Part shown: one piece after another, positions 11,801 through 26,015 of the stretch | Position numbering within the stretch: position 1 is the first letter of the stretch | Layout: every line of letters begins with the position of its first letter | Assembly: GCA_020536535.1 (NCBI GenBank) | Contig: JAHLWZ010000579.1 | Location: 813 to 64,812, forward strand | Origin: Pelomyxa schiedti | Taxonomy: Eukaryota > Evosea > Pelobiontida > Pelomyxidae | Reading direction: 5' to 3' | Length of the DNA stretch: 64,000 nt | Made by a program: the position numbers and the translations under genes | The notes under the pieces: generated by a model | Database searches by the model: none | What the model saw: only the letters and a program-made list of their open reading frames with translations | What the model was told of the DNA's origin: nothing

Positions 11801-14800
11801 GTTGATAAAGCTTCACTTCATGACCTGATTGTCTATGTTGAGGAACAAAAACAAGCTATTCATCTTCCTGACAGCTTGCGGAACTCTGTACTTTCACCTT
11901 TTCTAAAAATCTTACTTATTTTTCCTTGAAGTTGATCCATTTCGTTGTCAATCACAGTTCCTTTTTTAAAGCCATATTTCTTAAAAAAACAGAATCACAG
12001 GTTTTTTGTTTAGAAACAACCTAGGACTCTAACCACCATAGGATATTACATGTGATAAACTACCAAGAATCATATCTTCAACATTAGACAATCTTCAAAA
12101 CCTTTTAACAGGAAAGATACCACTGCAGGAGGTTTATTTCCAAAGCTGTTTTGCGCATTTAATGTAAACTGAACTTATAGATTAAACCTCTCCGTCAATT
12201 TGCTGGCAAAGACTGGGCTAAGGAAATTCAACTACTGTATGGATAGACTCACCCTCTTCTTCCTGTTTTAATATAGGAAGGTCAAAATTCTGGGAAAATA
12301 CAGGGAACCCTCCTACATCAATACCGAACTTGCATTCTTCTTTTCTGCTGCTTGATTATATTCAACAACTGCCTTCTGTCTATGAGTGTTGTGAAAAATA
12401 TAATGTTTGCAGTATTTCAGCATCTAAGTTGATGACTTTTACATCCAAATTGAACACAGAGCTGGTTTCCTTCCCGCCACTATCCTGCTTGTTTAAAATA
12501 TTTCTAGCTTGCAGTAGATGAATTGGAGAAGATAGTGTCTACAATAAAAGAAGCAGTATGGAACCTAAACTCATAATGGAACTTATTACCCAAGGTGTCT
12601 GGAATGAAACCTGCACACCTCTCAATTTTTGGAGCTATTTTCAATGCTGAAGATGCTCTTAACTGGTATAAGGTCTGCTTCTCGTAATTTTTAATATACA
12701 CTAATTCTATCCTCAGCAATTCACACAAAGAGAATTTGATGAAAAAGATGCTTTAGTCAGGGCCTCTACCCAAGGGTTTTATTCCCCTAATTCCCTGTTT
12801 CTTACATTTTTATTAGATGGTCATTTGGCCAAAAATTACATGTACTCTGCCACTTCTTTCTAATGTTTGTTTATTTCACACTAGTTGTGTGTTGTTAACG
12901 CTCAAAAACCACTCATGATTTTCCAATCTGTCTGTCAGCAAGAGAATTCCCAAAATCTGGAGTTATCAATATTGTGCCAGCAGCTTCTAAAAATTACTGG
13001 TGGCGACAATGCAGATATAGAACTTATTATACACAATATTTCCATAGTGTCAGAAAATATAGCTCAAGTGAAGCTGATGTTTTCTCAACAAAGTGCTCTA
13101 AGTCTTGATTCCCTTCTTCCATGTAGGTATTTAGCCTCAATTGCAATTAATAGCCATTAGGTATAAAAAAGCTAAGGCAAGATGGCCAATACTGTAGCAG
13201 GCTTTCTCTTCATCCTCATGGAGAAGCCCTTTTCTTAGTTTTAAAGCCAGAAAATAGGATCGAAACTCATGCCTACCTTGTTGATCGTATCAAAGCTTGG
13301 AAAATTTTCATAGACAGTATTTTTGTTATCTCCTCAGCTTATTTGTGACCACACGTACTAGAAAACGATGTGAACACATCTGAGGTGAAGCAGTTTGCGA
13401 AAATATTTTCACGTGCAGAGGTTCTTTTTTCTCTCCAACAGCAATTAATAACTGTCTCTTGAAGAAAATTCACAAAATGCGCCTGCATTTGGAAGCACTT
13501 GGGTACCCAGAGATTTTTGGCTATCCTCATCTGCCAAACCAAAAACAAACCTTTGAAACAATACTCAATAGTCCACATGCCCTAATGGAACCTGAAGCTC
13601 TTAAAACTTTAAAGAACCAGGTTTGTGAAGAATATTTTGGCAATGGCTAAATCAGCCAACTCAGTTAGAAGAAATTCTAAGGAACTGGAAGAACACACTT
13701 GACGAAGTGTGCATGCATCAAAACCGCCTTTATTTCTTGAGTCCCCAGCAGATCACCATGTTTTCAGTCAAACTTGCACTATTCCATGACCCTCCCAAAT
13801 CCAACAAAGCCTCAAGTGAATCCATATATCCTTATTTATGGGCATGCTTCCCTGAAAAGGAGATAGTGGCACCTCAGATTATTCCCATTTGCTTCAAACA
13901 ATCTTTGCCTATTGTCACACACAAACTTGGGCATACCCTTAAACAGCCATTCTCACAATTGCCCGTATATGATCTCCTCCAGATCATGTCAGGCTTTGTC
14001 ACATGTTGTGAAGAGTACTTGAAACCAAGCCCAAAAAGCAACATAGAGACCCCAGAGCAAGAAACCTCAGCACATCAACAGGAAAAGATCCGAGTTTTAC
14101 TTGCTGAGAACTTTGCGCCCAATGAGCAGCTGCATCTCCTTTTTTACTGCTTTAATTTTCAACCCCCCCACCCATCGTGCATCATGTATGGAAAAACCAC
14201 AACAAAACTGCAGATCCACCACTTCATGTGCTGTGTAAAAAGGTTCCCGCACCTAATTTTCGCCATTGTTGGTGTTAATGAGATGGTTGAGGAACTAAGA
14301 AACTCTCTTTTCGAATGGTGCAATGAAAAACTTTCCAAGGAAGAACCTATGGCTATACTATTTCTGATTTTCACATCTTCCAGTAGCATTGATCACTTTA
14401 CTTCTTTTGAGAGGAAGGATAAAAGTATGTTACTTGATGCATCCACAAAATTGACCAACCCACTGCAACTGGAAAATATCTCGGTGAGAGGAAGATTTAT
14501 TGTGAAGATCTATGCAGGAGATGCCAGGAGTGGAAAAACGACGGAGATCAGGCAGAAGATGCGTCTTTGCAGACAAGGCATCAACTCTTGTGTTATCAGC
14601 ATCACTGAAGGCTTTACCATTCAAAGTGCTCGGAAACAATTGAAAACACTACTACGTCAAGTACCAGATACACGAAATCAGGACTTCACTATTAATATTC
14701 ATATTGATATAAGTGCATACGCTGACTTCTTTCTTGTTGGGAAGCTCATGTATAACTTGGTCATGTGGAAAGTTATTTTTGATGACAAAACCGGGAAGGT

Positions 14801-17800
14801 CCTAGCATTGAATATCAGACCTAATGTAAAATGGAACATGTTCGTGGAATTGGCCGCCTCACCTGAAGGGGAGGGACAAGGCTTTCCATCCCCAGAGGCC
14901 GTTATCCAAAATATTGCCATCTTGTGGCATTTGAGGAATTTTGACCTCAGCTCTGCCCTTGTGGTGCGTCATTGCACATGTGAGTTTATTGTTGATGAAG
15001 ACAGTTCTCTTGTAGCGAAGTTCATTGAAGGAAAAGGCATGATGAGGGATATTCAAAGATTTGTCACATATTTAAACCAAAACCTACTCAATCAACCAAC
15101 AGCAACAATTCTAAGTAAATTTTTTGCACAATTACATGTTCATGATGTGAATATGCAGCTGCGATACCAGCAGAAGCATTTTGTTTCTTTAATGGCTGAT
15201 AGGTGCAAATGGCTTCAAAAACATTCTGAGGAGAGACTCAAATTATTGAGTAATGTTGAATTCGCAGAAAATGCAGAGCAAATGCTCTCTGTTTCCAAAC
15301 TATTTGATTTATTTGTAGATGAATCTATTTCATTGTGCAAGCTGTCCCTTGATATGGATACTCAATTTTTCATTGCGCGGGAGCATCTCCAAACTGTTCA
15401 CGAGGAGAGTATGATCCCTCCCTTACCTACAGCTCTGGCCTTCATGCGGACTCTGCCATATTCCGCTCTGAGCAGTATGCATATTCTCACACTCGAACAG
15501 GCTCAAGATGAAACCCAATTGAGGCGGGAGTTATCACTAGCATTTGGTGTCTCTAATTTACGCAGTATAATTGAGCAGCAACAATATATTTTGACTCCTG
15601 ATTTCGCACTCAAGCTGCTCATCCTGTATGATCACATGAAAGCTGGCCACAACCTTACACTATGTGGAGGAACTGGAACAGGGAAGACTGAGTTGCTAAA
15701 TATCTTCAGTGTTATTATAAATGCCAATACCAAACTTGTTCCTGACTTACTCTGGAAGCTTCACAAGTTTGTCTTCACCAAATTGGTTAACAGACTTCCC
15801 ATTTCCCCACGGGATAGAGAAGAATATTCCCAATTGAAATTTCCACTGGACCCCACAACTTTTGGCAAGTCCGTAATGCATTTGTGCTCCCTTTCCCCGA
15901 TGACATCCTCTGTTGTCTCTAAAAGAAGCACAGTGAACATTGGACCTGTTCATTCCACAGAGATGCCTCTGCCAGACCAAAATACATCAATTTTTCCTTA
16001 TGTTGCCCATCATTGCATCCAATTCATACGAAAGTATCTGGAGAAAAACCCTCACATCATAAGGAGTGTACTTCTGGGAAGAGTATTTGAGCCTTCTCTC
16101 ACTCAGCCAATCACCTTACAGGGAAAAGGGTATGTTGCTGATACTGCTGAAGACCTTATTCAGATTTTGCTTGAATTCATGCAAGCCAAGTTTAGTTCCT
16201 TTTTTTACAGGATAAGGATGCACCAAAAAATCACTGCTGATGAATTCAGAGGCCGAATCGAGGAAATAAAAATTAGAGCCCAAAATATCCCCTCAGAAGG
16301 CAAGATTGTTTGCTTTATTGATGAATGCACTTCAACAAATATTCTCGGCATGATAAAAGAAGTTATTTGTGATTGTCAGATTGATGGGAATCCCCTGCCA
16401 AAGAATATTTTTTTCACTGCTGCATTGAACAAAAATATAAGTACAGATAAGTCAAGGACACTTCTACCTATTTCCCTCAATAGCGACCCCCTTCACTTTG
16501 ACTTTGTGGGATTACATTCTGAACTAGCCAATAAAGCCTTTGCCGTTCGTGCACCTCCACTCTCCCTGGAAACCCTCATGTTTGACTTTGGAAAATTCTC
16601 AGCACAGCAAGAAAAAAGCTTCACAGAGAGATTAATATCGGCTCGAGTATTGTATTCAGAGCAACACGGAAGAGAAATAGCCCAGACGATACTACTGGGA
16701 CAGGAATTCTTGCGGAAAGCGAATATTCACCGTGTCACAGCTAGTATTCGTGACATTGTTAGGGCTGTCGATTTGTACATATATTTTATGAGGCACCCCC
16801 AGTTCATGCATGGACTTCCTCCTGAACCAGACACTGACTCTCCAGAATGGAAGAGATTTTTGTGTGCCATGCATTGGCAGGCACTGGTTTATACCCTCTT
16901 TCTACACTCTCCTTGTTAAATTCGTACAGGGTTTATCCATTGCCATGAACTACTTCTTTCGTCTCCCATCTCCAGAAATCTTAGAACAACAAGGAACAGA
17001 AAACTTAAATGTTCAAAAGAATTCAAAATTCACACGAGTGAAATTTCAAGAAGAACTTGAGACATTCTTAACATCTGGAGGAGTGTTAAATGTTCCACCC
17101 TGCTTGCTTATGTTTCAAGATTTCATCCATGCAGTACTAAGGCAGGTTTGTCTGTCAACTGAGTTACCTCTTGGGATAGCCAAGACCAATGCATTCATGG
17201 AAAATTTATTTTGCACAGTGGTGTGCTTGGATGCCAAGATCCCACTAATTATAGTGGGTCCACCGTATGCTTGGGAATTACTCTTTTTTTTTTCTAATTT
17301 ATACATAGGGGGTGTTCCAAAACACTCAGTTTTAAGATTGCTGCTGATAATATGAAAGGGAGAACATCAAAGTCTGCATTCTACCGAAAGCTTCATCATA
17401 TTATCCCCTTTAGGTAATTGAATCTATTTTGTTCTGGTTCATTCACAGTATTAAAGATACCAGTGTAGTGAGCAGTCGACAGATATTGAAATAAAAGCTG
17501 TCTATAAAGCTGCCATCCAGCGGGAGAATACATTTGGATCCCAATCAGAGGAGTTATGTGCAGTCATGCTTGATGAAGTTGGATTGCCTAATGAAGTAGA
17601 ATCCCCTTTGAAGGTATTAATTCATTTACCAGAAGGCCAGTCTCACCACCTCCAGATTCTCCATTTTAAACTAGATCACCCCAAAGTGAGCTCAGTTCTC
17701 CTCTCTAATCGAATCCTGGACGAAGCCAAGACAAACAGATGCTTAATGCTGCTGCAGAGCGAACCTCCTTGTGATGACCTTCAAACTCTTGCCGAAGGTT

Positions 17801-20800
17801 GCTTGTATGGGGATGATACAACTATCCCGCGGAGTACCAAGGACATCCTGGCAGGACTGTGCACTGCTTATCTTGAGGAAGTAGTGAAAAATTATGGGCC
17901 GCCCTACCCCTCTCGGTTTTTCCATCTTAGGGACTTCGTTTATTTTTTGCGCTACTTGCATAAGTATTCTGAGTTGAATTGCAACACTTTTGACATTACT
18001 CCCTCACAAGTCTATTCTGGTTTGAGACGTAATTTTGGGGGTATTGATCAAAATGCCTTTGATTCTCTTGCAACCACCTTTTTTTCCCACGTGAACACTG
18101 CACTTGCTCGGAATGCGTGTGCTCTGTGGACTTCCCCATCAAAGGAAAGAAGAACAGAAATTGATGTTTTGCAAGAGAGCCTTGCAGAGAAGTTGTCCAG
18201 TGAAGACGACCCTAATACTTCTGCTTTTAGATATATAATGCTTGTAATTCCCATTCAGTGTTCTTCTTGATGCTCACCTCATCAAGCTTGACCCTACAGA
18301 CAATGAAGTTGCCGTGCAGCTTCTTTTTGATCTCACACTCTGTGATAAAGAACACACAACAGTGTGCCACGTTAGTGACTTCCGCGATGATAGCGATCAA
18401 GTATGACAATCCATAGAGTACCTTAAGTCAAATAAATTTAGAGAGTCAAAGCAACTGTAGTGGAGCAAGTGAAAACTGCGATGGAAACTGGTCAAGAACT
18501 CCTTAACTTCCCGTTTTAACATCTTGTAGGGGGGACGATTATCTTGGTTAACTCAACAACTATCCACAGGTACATATTTACCAACCGATCATCACTCAAT
18601 TTCCCCAGTTCATTCTACGATGTTTTCAACCGGCATTATACTGTAATGTTCAACAGTGAAGACGAAAGGAATAAGGATCCTCTGAAACGGAAAAGAATAT
18701 GCTATGCCAATCTGGCAGCTGGTTCATTTACACAACCTTGCATAGTGCACGATGATTTTCGAGTGATTGTACATGTCCCAAAGAATGCACTGCAAAAAAT
18801 ACCTACTCCCCTCCTGAACCGTTTTGAGAAATATTCTCTTAGCATCGATGATGCCTTATTTTATCAAAGTTCCTGTCTCAACCTTAAACATATCAATTCT
18901 CCATTTGGATACGCTCCGCCATTTGAGGTCTTGAAACGTGGTGTTGATCGTATGGTCCAAGAATTGCACATTAAGGTTTCCAACTCTCGCCTTCTCTGTG
19001 GTGCAAATCTCTCTGAAACAGTCTGCTCACTGATTCTTTTAATTCTTGAGCGGACCAAAAATAATGCTGCTACTGCATATGGTGTAACGAATTTTGATAA
19101 TGTGGCTCCAATTTTTCCTCCTCACCTTGGGGATTCGTCACACCCCATCAAACTTGAAATTGACAATACACACTGGCTTGATAACATACGGGATTACCTA
19201 GCTGAAGCAAACTTACACATCCTTCAGCTTGCAAAGCCAGAGTCGATATACTTTTGTAAGGCGCTTCCCAAGAAGTACCTGGAGAATTATCTGCTCAAAC
19301 AGGAGCACTTTTCCCTCTTTCGATTTCTTGGGTTGGTACTGAAAGACCGTTCTTCTTGCTCCGATTTTACTTCCAAATGGTGCATCTTCATGAGAACAAG
19401 CCCAGAACTTGCTCATCTTTCCACAAATAAGCAACTGAGACAAAGGCTATTGGAATTGATGAACAAGACCGCCATACTTGAAGATGGTGTTACAGGGATG
19501 GATATTTTTTCCCTTTCAGATTTTGGATCTAGTCAGCACTGTGTTGAATATGTCCACCAATTTGGCCAATCAAAGACAAAAAAGCTATTACTTTGCACAG
19601 TGGATACTGCACGCTGCAGTACAAGCCAGATCAACTTCTTGAGAAATGAAATCAATGAAACTTGGAAAGGGGCAGTGGAAACTGAAAGACGTGTTGCTGT
19701 GGTTGTTTTGCATTTCCCTCCTGAAATCGGAAGCGTGACTGGTGCATATCAAGCCATTTTCCAAAGGGGGTGGGATTTCAGTTACATTGACTCGCTTGGG
19801 ATACTGCCCTCTTCACATCACCTAATTGAAGATGACTCAAGGCAAACACTTGAAGAAGTCAACCCACGTGCCTGGTTAACAAGGGCGTTTGGTATTAGCA
19901 ATGAGACGAATTTGAAACAATCAACTGAACTTGGCGTAGTTGCCTTCAAAGATTCCTTCTTTGACTTGTTGCAGGAATTTTGTATGAATATGACTGGAAG
20001 TGGCCTGGCTGCTTGTCCTACTTTAACAGTAGCAGAAGCAAGAGAGTTCTATGGCCTATCAACACCAAGCCAGCGTTATGACATACTGAGAAAAATGTTT
20101 GAGGGCAATCCACCACTTTTCCAGGGTATCCTAGAACAATTTAGTAGATCCTGGAGTATGGACTTTCTGTATAAGCTCGTCCATAATGTGAGTGAAGAGA
20201 TATGCAATGGCACATGTGACAAAAGCTTTGTTGGTGTAATTTCATCTTCCTTGCATATTTTTATGGTTCCACTCATGAAACGCATGCTTGGGATGATGCT
20301 TTCATCATACGGTCTCAATCCTATCCTGAACATTTTCAATGAAAATGAGAGACATGCCGAAATAATGATGGAACTAGTACATTATGTGTATTGCACAATT
20401 CCAATACCCCAATTGAGCCAGGCCGAATTTATCAGGTACAGGGATGTGTTCCCTGCTGTGCCAATTTTACGAATGCACCCATTCCCAAGTGAATTGCCCT
20501 TCTATGACCCAATTTCCCAATTAGTCCTTCACCACATCAAGTTGGCAGAGCGGGAGCTTAGGCACACAAACCCGACACCTCACGACCTGTACAAAAAAAC
20601 GGATGCGTCGATAAAAGATGACGCAAACTTATCATCGATGCTTGAGCACATTAGTAGCCATCCAGCTCTCTTGAAGCCCTTTGAGCAGGATTATTTAATG
20701 CGCTCTCTTAAAATATACAGCCTGCATCCCTTGCAGTTCAAGCAACTCTCTGAATCAGATGTTGAGCTCAATAGGCAAAGTTGGGAGGAGTTTTTAGAGA

Positions 20801-23800
20801 TAATTCTAGGCCTGGTTCGTTCTTACCGTATATCGTTATTGAATGATATTCCCAATCTGTTTGTCATCAAACGTTTTCATGAGCACGACATAAGCTACTT
20901 CAGAACCCTTATGACACCCCTGCAAATTCTCGATCCGCCGCCAAGCAAAGAGCAGATTCAAAGTATCAAACAGGTGCCGCAACTCCATACCCTCACTGAA
21001 ATGGAGCAATGGGTGACCAGGAATATGTCAGATCTGTTATGGCGTCGCTTAGTGGAGGAAATACTACCCAACCCCAAAAGTGGCACACTACTTGTTAACT
21101 GGGGGAAAGCATATCGTCGTTTTTTCTGCACACTCAAACCAAGGAACTCGCTAGAAATCGTTCTCTCTACATATCCAAAAACTCTTCTTCAACTCGATTG
21201 CTTAAGAGTAGTTTTCCTTCTTCTTTTTGATACTATGAAAATCACGACTCTGGATCCTACATTCCCTTTACTATCCAGTACAAGATTTGTGGAAATCCTC
21301 TTCACATTTACTAATCAGTACTACAATGCTGCCGACCGTCTTAAGAACGGGCTCATCCTCGTATCGGAGCTCTTGCTCCCAGATCAGATCTGTTGTTGTT
21401 CTGAGGCAGCGCATCATATCTTCGAGTATTTCCTCATGGAATTCGGGAAGAGTTCGCAAGGGATGTCCAATAATTGTAAAAGCAACTTATGGGTCTTTTT
21501 AAAGGTTTGTACCTCCTGTACTTATCTCCACGGCTTAGATCTTAGTTATGTAACCAAACACTGGCGGAATCAGAAAGCAATGCCTTTCTAAAGCAGGTGA
21601 GTGGGGATTTATCTGCGGATTTTGGCTGGACAGCAAACTTCTTGCATTCCTGGATAGAAACCAAGTCTCAGCCTTGGGTTGACGAAATTTACTCACTCAT
21701 AGCAGAGGTTTTTAAAAGTTTTTTTTCATTTCATTAAAAGGCCCATAGGTTATTGCCGAAGATATTCACTCCTTCAATGCAACAAAATACATTTGTAGGC
21801 CAGATCTTTTTTCTCCAGAACGTCCAGGATTACTCTACCCATTAGAATATTTGCTTTTCCAATGTAAAGTGAGTTCACTCCAAAGTTCTCAAGATGAAAC
21901 ATCCCCGTCATCATCTGCAAGTCTTAAAGAAATAATTGCTGCATATAAAACGCCAGGGAACTGGAACACAGGCAAAATCATTGGCCCACTTAACTACTTA
22001 CCTTGTTTTAGCTGGTGAATGTGTACTGTATCAGATCACGAAAGCTGCGTATGGGGTGCATGTTGTCCAAAAATGTGCTTCTATGCTTAACAGTGGTGTC
22101 ACTCTTGCAGAATTGCGGAAAAGTGGTTTGATGGACCCTCTCAGCCAAGTTGTTTTGTTCAGATATTCTCTCCTCTTATTCCTACTAGATACTAGCGTCA
22201 CCCACTGCTCCAATAAACATTAAGAAATTCTTCCTCAAATGCATCTCCAAGGAACAACTTGTTAGTTCCTTAGTTCAAGACCAGAATTCTCTTAACCTCC
22301 TTGGGATACCTGAAATGTTTCCTCACTGCATTACAAATTTGAGAAATTGACAAGGTGAAATAGGTACTATAAGCGAGGTTCCAAATCAAAGAGATTTCGT
22401 GCTCTCCGAGATAGTCCCTCATCCTTCTGCATTGTTAGCTGGCGCCTGTTGACTCAGTTATCTTCTAAACTCCCCACTGACTGTCTATTGCGCGATTTTT
22501 TACATATGAAGTCACAACTACACGCAATAACACATCTTCCTGCACTTGTTACCTTTTACAAGCATATCAATGATGTATTTGCGCCTTTACTCACTGGTGA
22601 GGCTACATTGTACATGAACTATCTAAAAATGTGCTGTAGAGAAGCAGCTCCACCTATCCATTGGAGAATGTGTCCAGATTATTGTTGATACCAATCCAGA
22701 AGTGCAAGAAGTAATTTCTAGAAGTTTTACAAACTTTCTGGCAGCATGGAGGGACTCCAGAATTTCATTCCGGTTTCTTCCTAAAGCATCTTCCTCCCAC
22801 CTTACAAAATCAGACAAGCAGAATTTCCTGAAATAACTGAAAGGACTCCCTTCTTGGCTCTTGTACACTTGCCTCAAACGGGGGGAAGCGATATCATTTT
22901 TCGCATGGTCACTGCCATTATTGACACACAGAACAAATTAATCAATTTACGCAATGGCAACGACAACGGTATTGTATCTCCCTTTGCCGGGCTTTTGTCT
23001 AAGAATTCAGATGAAATAAACCCCTATGGCTTCCTCTTCGAGAAATATACTCTCACTTACTATGTTGAGTTTCTCCCTGACTCCCCTGAACTTCGTACAA
23101 GAGCTATCACTTGTTTTATAGAATGACACTATGCAGATCTCTTAGTGCCAGGAGAGGACCCTGACTCTATTGCACAAAACATATTTCCGTATATAACTTT
23201 TTCTGATTCAAACCACTTGAATATTGCAGAGAATTCTAAAACACTCCGCAAACAGGTTTAAGAAAATCTTGAATTACCTTCAGTTTCTTACCATTAAAGA
23301 TAATTGGAAAATATCTTGCTGGAAAAGTTTTCCTATCAGCATCCACCTTTCACACAGTTTTCCCTTTGGAGACGCTAAGTGACCTGGTTTCCTGCAAAAC
23401 TGTACTGAGCCCCTTCTTCAAGTCCAGTCGTACCTTATTCCCAGTAGGTGACAGAACCGAAAGTACCTCTGAAAACTCCCTCAATGATTGCGGCCTTTCA
23501 ACAGGAAGTTGACAAGTAGCAAATACTGTACATTATTATGAGCTTACTCTTTTGAAGACTGCCAAAGGAATTTCATGCCGAAATGAGCCTCACATTGCAA
23601 CACCGTTTGGAAGCATGTTTGCATGGTATCGCAAGCCAGCAGTAATAATAAACTTACATCTGACTCAGGGAAAAATGAAGACTCACTCAGAAGCTTGATT
23701 GTTCAACTTTCTCAGATCGCTAAGGCTTTACATCGTCGGTGGAGAATAAACAAAGATCTACACAATGATCTGCTATGCCATTTATGGGGAAAGCTTATTG

Positions 23801-25899
23801 TCAAACCTTTCCCATTTGAGTTCGAATGCCTCAAGACTCAGAAATCTTCAATCCTAAAGGCAACTGCAGTTCTTCTTACACAGAAATATAAGGCCAAAGA
23901 TTGGCTTTTTGCCAACTTACCTGATAAATTTAATGCAAAACCATCATCTGCAATGGTCGAAATGCTACAACGCTTCTGTGATGAAGTATTCCCCAACCAA
24001 ACAAGGTTGATTCGAAATCCTTGACAAGCAAAAAGGTGAAACAAAGCAATGTAGAACAGAGAAGGCACATTCTCAACGTCATAGAGCTGATTTGTCACTT
24101 TCTCATACCAGAAAAATTATCCACACAAGGTAGGGCTATTGCTGCAGAATGGAATATTTCTACACTCTTTGGAGATTTTTCTTTGATAGTATTGCCTTTT
24201 GTGGACTTTCCTCTTGTAACAGTTTCGCAGACTTCTGCAAAGGTTAGCAAAGAAGATGTCCTGCAAATTACTGGCTCATTCCTTGTAAAACATTATTGTT
24301 ATCTTATGCGGCAGCTTCACACACTCTCTGGGGACCTTTTCATCTCAATTTCAGATGTATCTCTTTCAATTTGGATATTCTTCTTAAAGCCCCTAGGAAG
24401 AGGAAGTATCTCAAAACAAAAGCGCAATAGAGGTTTTCCTTCCTTTCTACCTTCTTGGGTTCAACCCCTTCAGTACAAGGAACTTCCTTCGGATTCGGCC
24501 CAGAGTACTACTCCCCCAACCGACTTAGTGGCCAGTAATCCCCAAGCTACTAGACCAGGCTCGCTTCTCGACTCACTTTTCGAGCAGGATTACGAAGGTT
24601 TGAACTTGCAGTGGAAGGCGTTCCCAACTTACATTTGCAGATCAAGCGGTCACCATTGATAATGGGCCGAAACGTGTAAATATAAACTCTCTTATTCGAG
24701 CGTCCGAGAAGGTTTCTGAACAACTTCTCGAGATTCAAGGTGTCTCTCGGGATAATGAGACCAAGATTGTTGATGACATGGAACAAATCACATTGGCCTT
24801 ACAAAAAATTGACCTGCATGCAAACAACCCCAAATTCAGTCAATTAGCAATTGAAGCTCATATTAAAGAAAAGCAGGCAAACGTACTCCATGAGCAGTTT
24901 AAAAAACACCGCGAAGCTTTTACTGGTCACATCAATGCCATTAATGTACAATTAGCCAATTGCCAAGCTTCAATTCAAGTCGACGCTTCCAAGGCTCTTG
25001 TTTTACTTAGGGGTGCTCAGAAGATCTTGCTGGATGCTTCCGAATTAGCAGAAAAAACAATGCTGGATGTTGAGAATCAGGTCAATGACCTTGCCTTAGA
25101 TATTTTGGGGGCATGCCCAGATCCTGAAGAACTAACCAGAGTCAATCCCCAACTGTGCACCAGCACTTCCCCTTCGCCAACGCCATTGTCCAGTAGCCAG
25201 AGCAGCCAGCCGACCTGTTTTACGCCACTCCAACAGCTTTCCGGGAATCCTCATGCACCCATACAACCCTCACACTCCTTCAACAACCAACCAACCACAA
25301 GCCGGGCACCACCACCTCAGTATATTGTACCACCTTTACATTACCCACAACAACCACCAACTACACTCATTCGTCAACAGGCACTACCACCAGGGCACCC
25401 TCTCACGCTGCAGCCAGCACCACCACCCTCCGTATTGCCACAACAAAAGCAACCCCTTACCGGGCCACTCCCGCCGCCTGCTTTATCCCATCACATACCA
25501 CCTCACTACCAGGCACAGCCACAGCCGCCAAGACAACCGGCTTACCCTCCCCCGCATCCATCACCAGTGCCACCCGTGGCAACTCGACCAGCACTTCCAC
25601 CCTCTGCATTTGTACCTCAACAACGCACCACTGTAAGTTATATGCCGCCACAGCCCTATGTATACATACCTCATCAACCCACTTCACCCAATGCAGCAGC
25701 GCTTCCAGCATATCCACCTCCTGGGCGTTATATCTTTCCGCCCAATCCACAACAACCAGCAGCAGTGTACCCCGTTTTGTGCAGCAACCCACCACCCAAT
25801 TCCCAACTCCATCCACCACCCACACAGCCGATCCCACCCCAAATGACTAGTAGTCTTCCACTCACCGGTTCCATTCTCGGAACACCAAAACGGTTTTGA
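8824..25899 (+). CDS. giant RNF213/mysterin-like AAA+ protein with coiled-coil and proline-rich tail
   Basis: A very large multi-exon gene, probably encoding more than 4,500 residues. RNF213 proteins are dynein-like AAA assemblies acting in ubiquitin, lipid-droplet and antimicrobial pathways. A first AAA module carries a degenerate P-loop (GDARSGKTTEI, about 14,520). An active one has Walker A GGTGTGKTELL (about 15,670) and Walker B CFIDECTS (about 16,315). A third has GPPGCSKTLSFKI, assembled across an intron near 17,265-17,310. The 18,544-21,591 exon covers the following helical region (NRFEKYSL motif). The region near 22,540-22,920 (LPALVTFYKHINDVF; VHLPQTGGSDIIFRM) matches the C-terminal module. 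No RING or RZ cysteine cluster was found. An intron at about 24,600-24,642 joins this to a coiled coil and a 200-residue Pro/Gln-rich tail ending TGA at 25,897. The exons at 9,200-13,700 are short and only partly resolved. Whether the ATG at 8824 is the true start is uncertain. Confidence 0.85.
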
Positions 25900-26015
25900 A
25901 AGAACAAGCATTTTAGCCTGTATTTTTTTTTCCCCCTTAGTTTCTATGTTCTTTGTGGAGTAGCCAGCAAGGCGACCCTATGCACTCTAAGTATATCTTT
26001 ACAGTACAAAAGACT

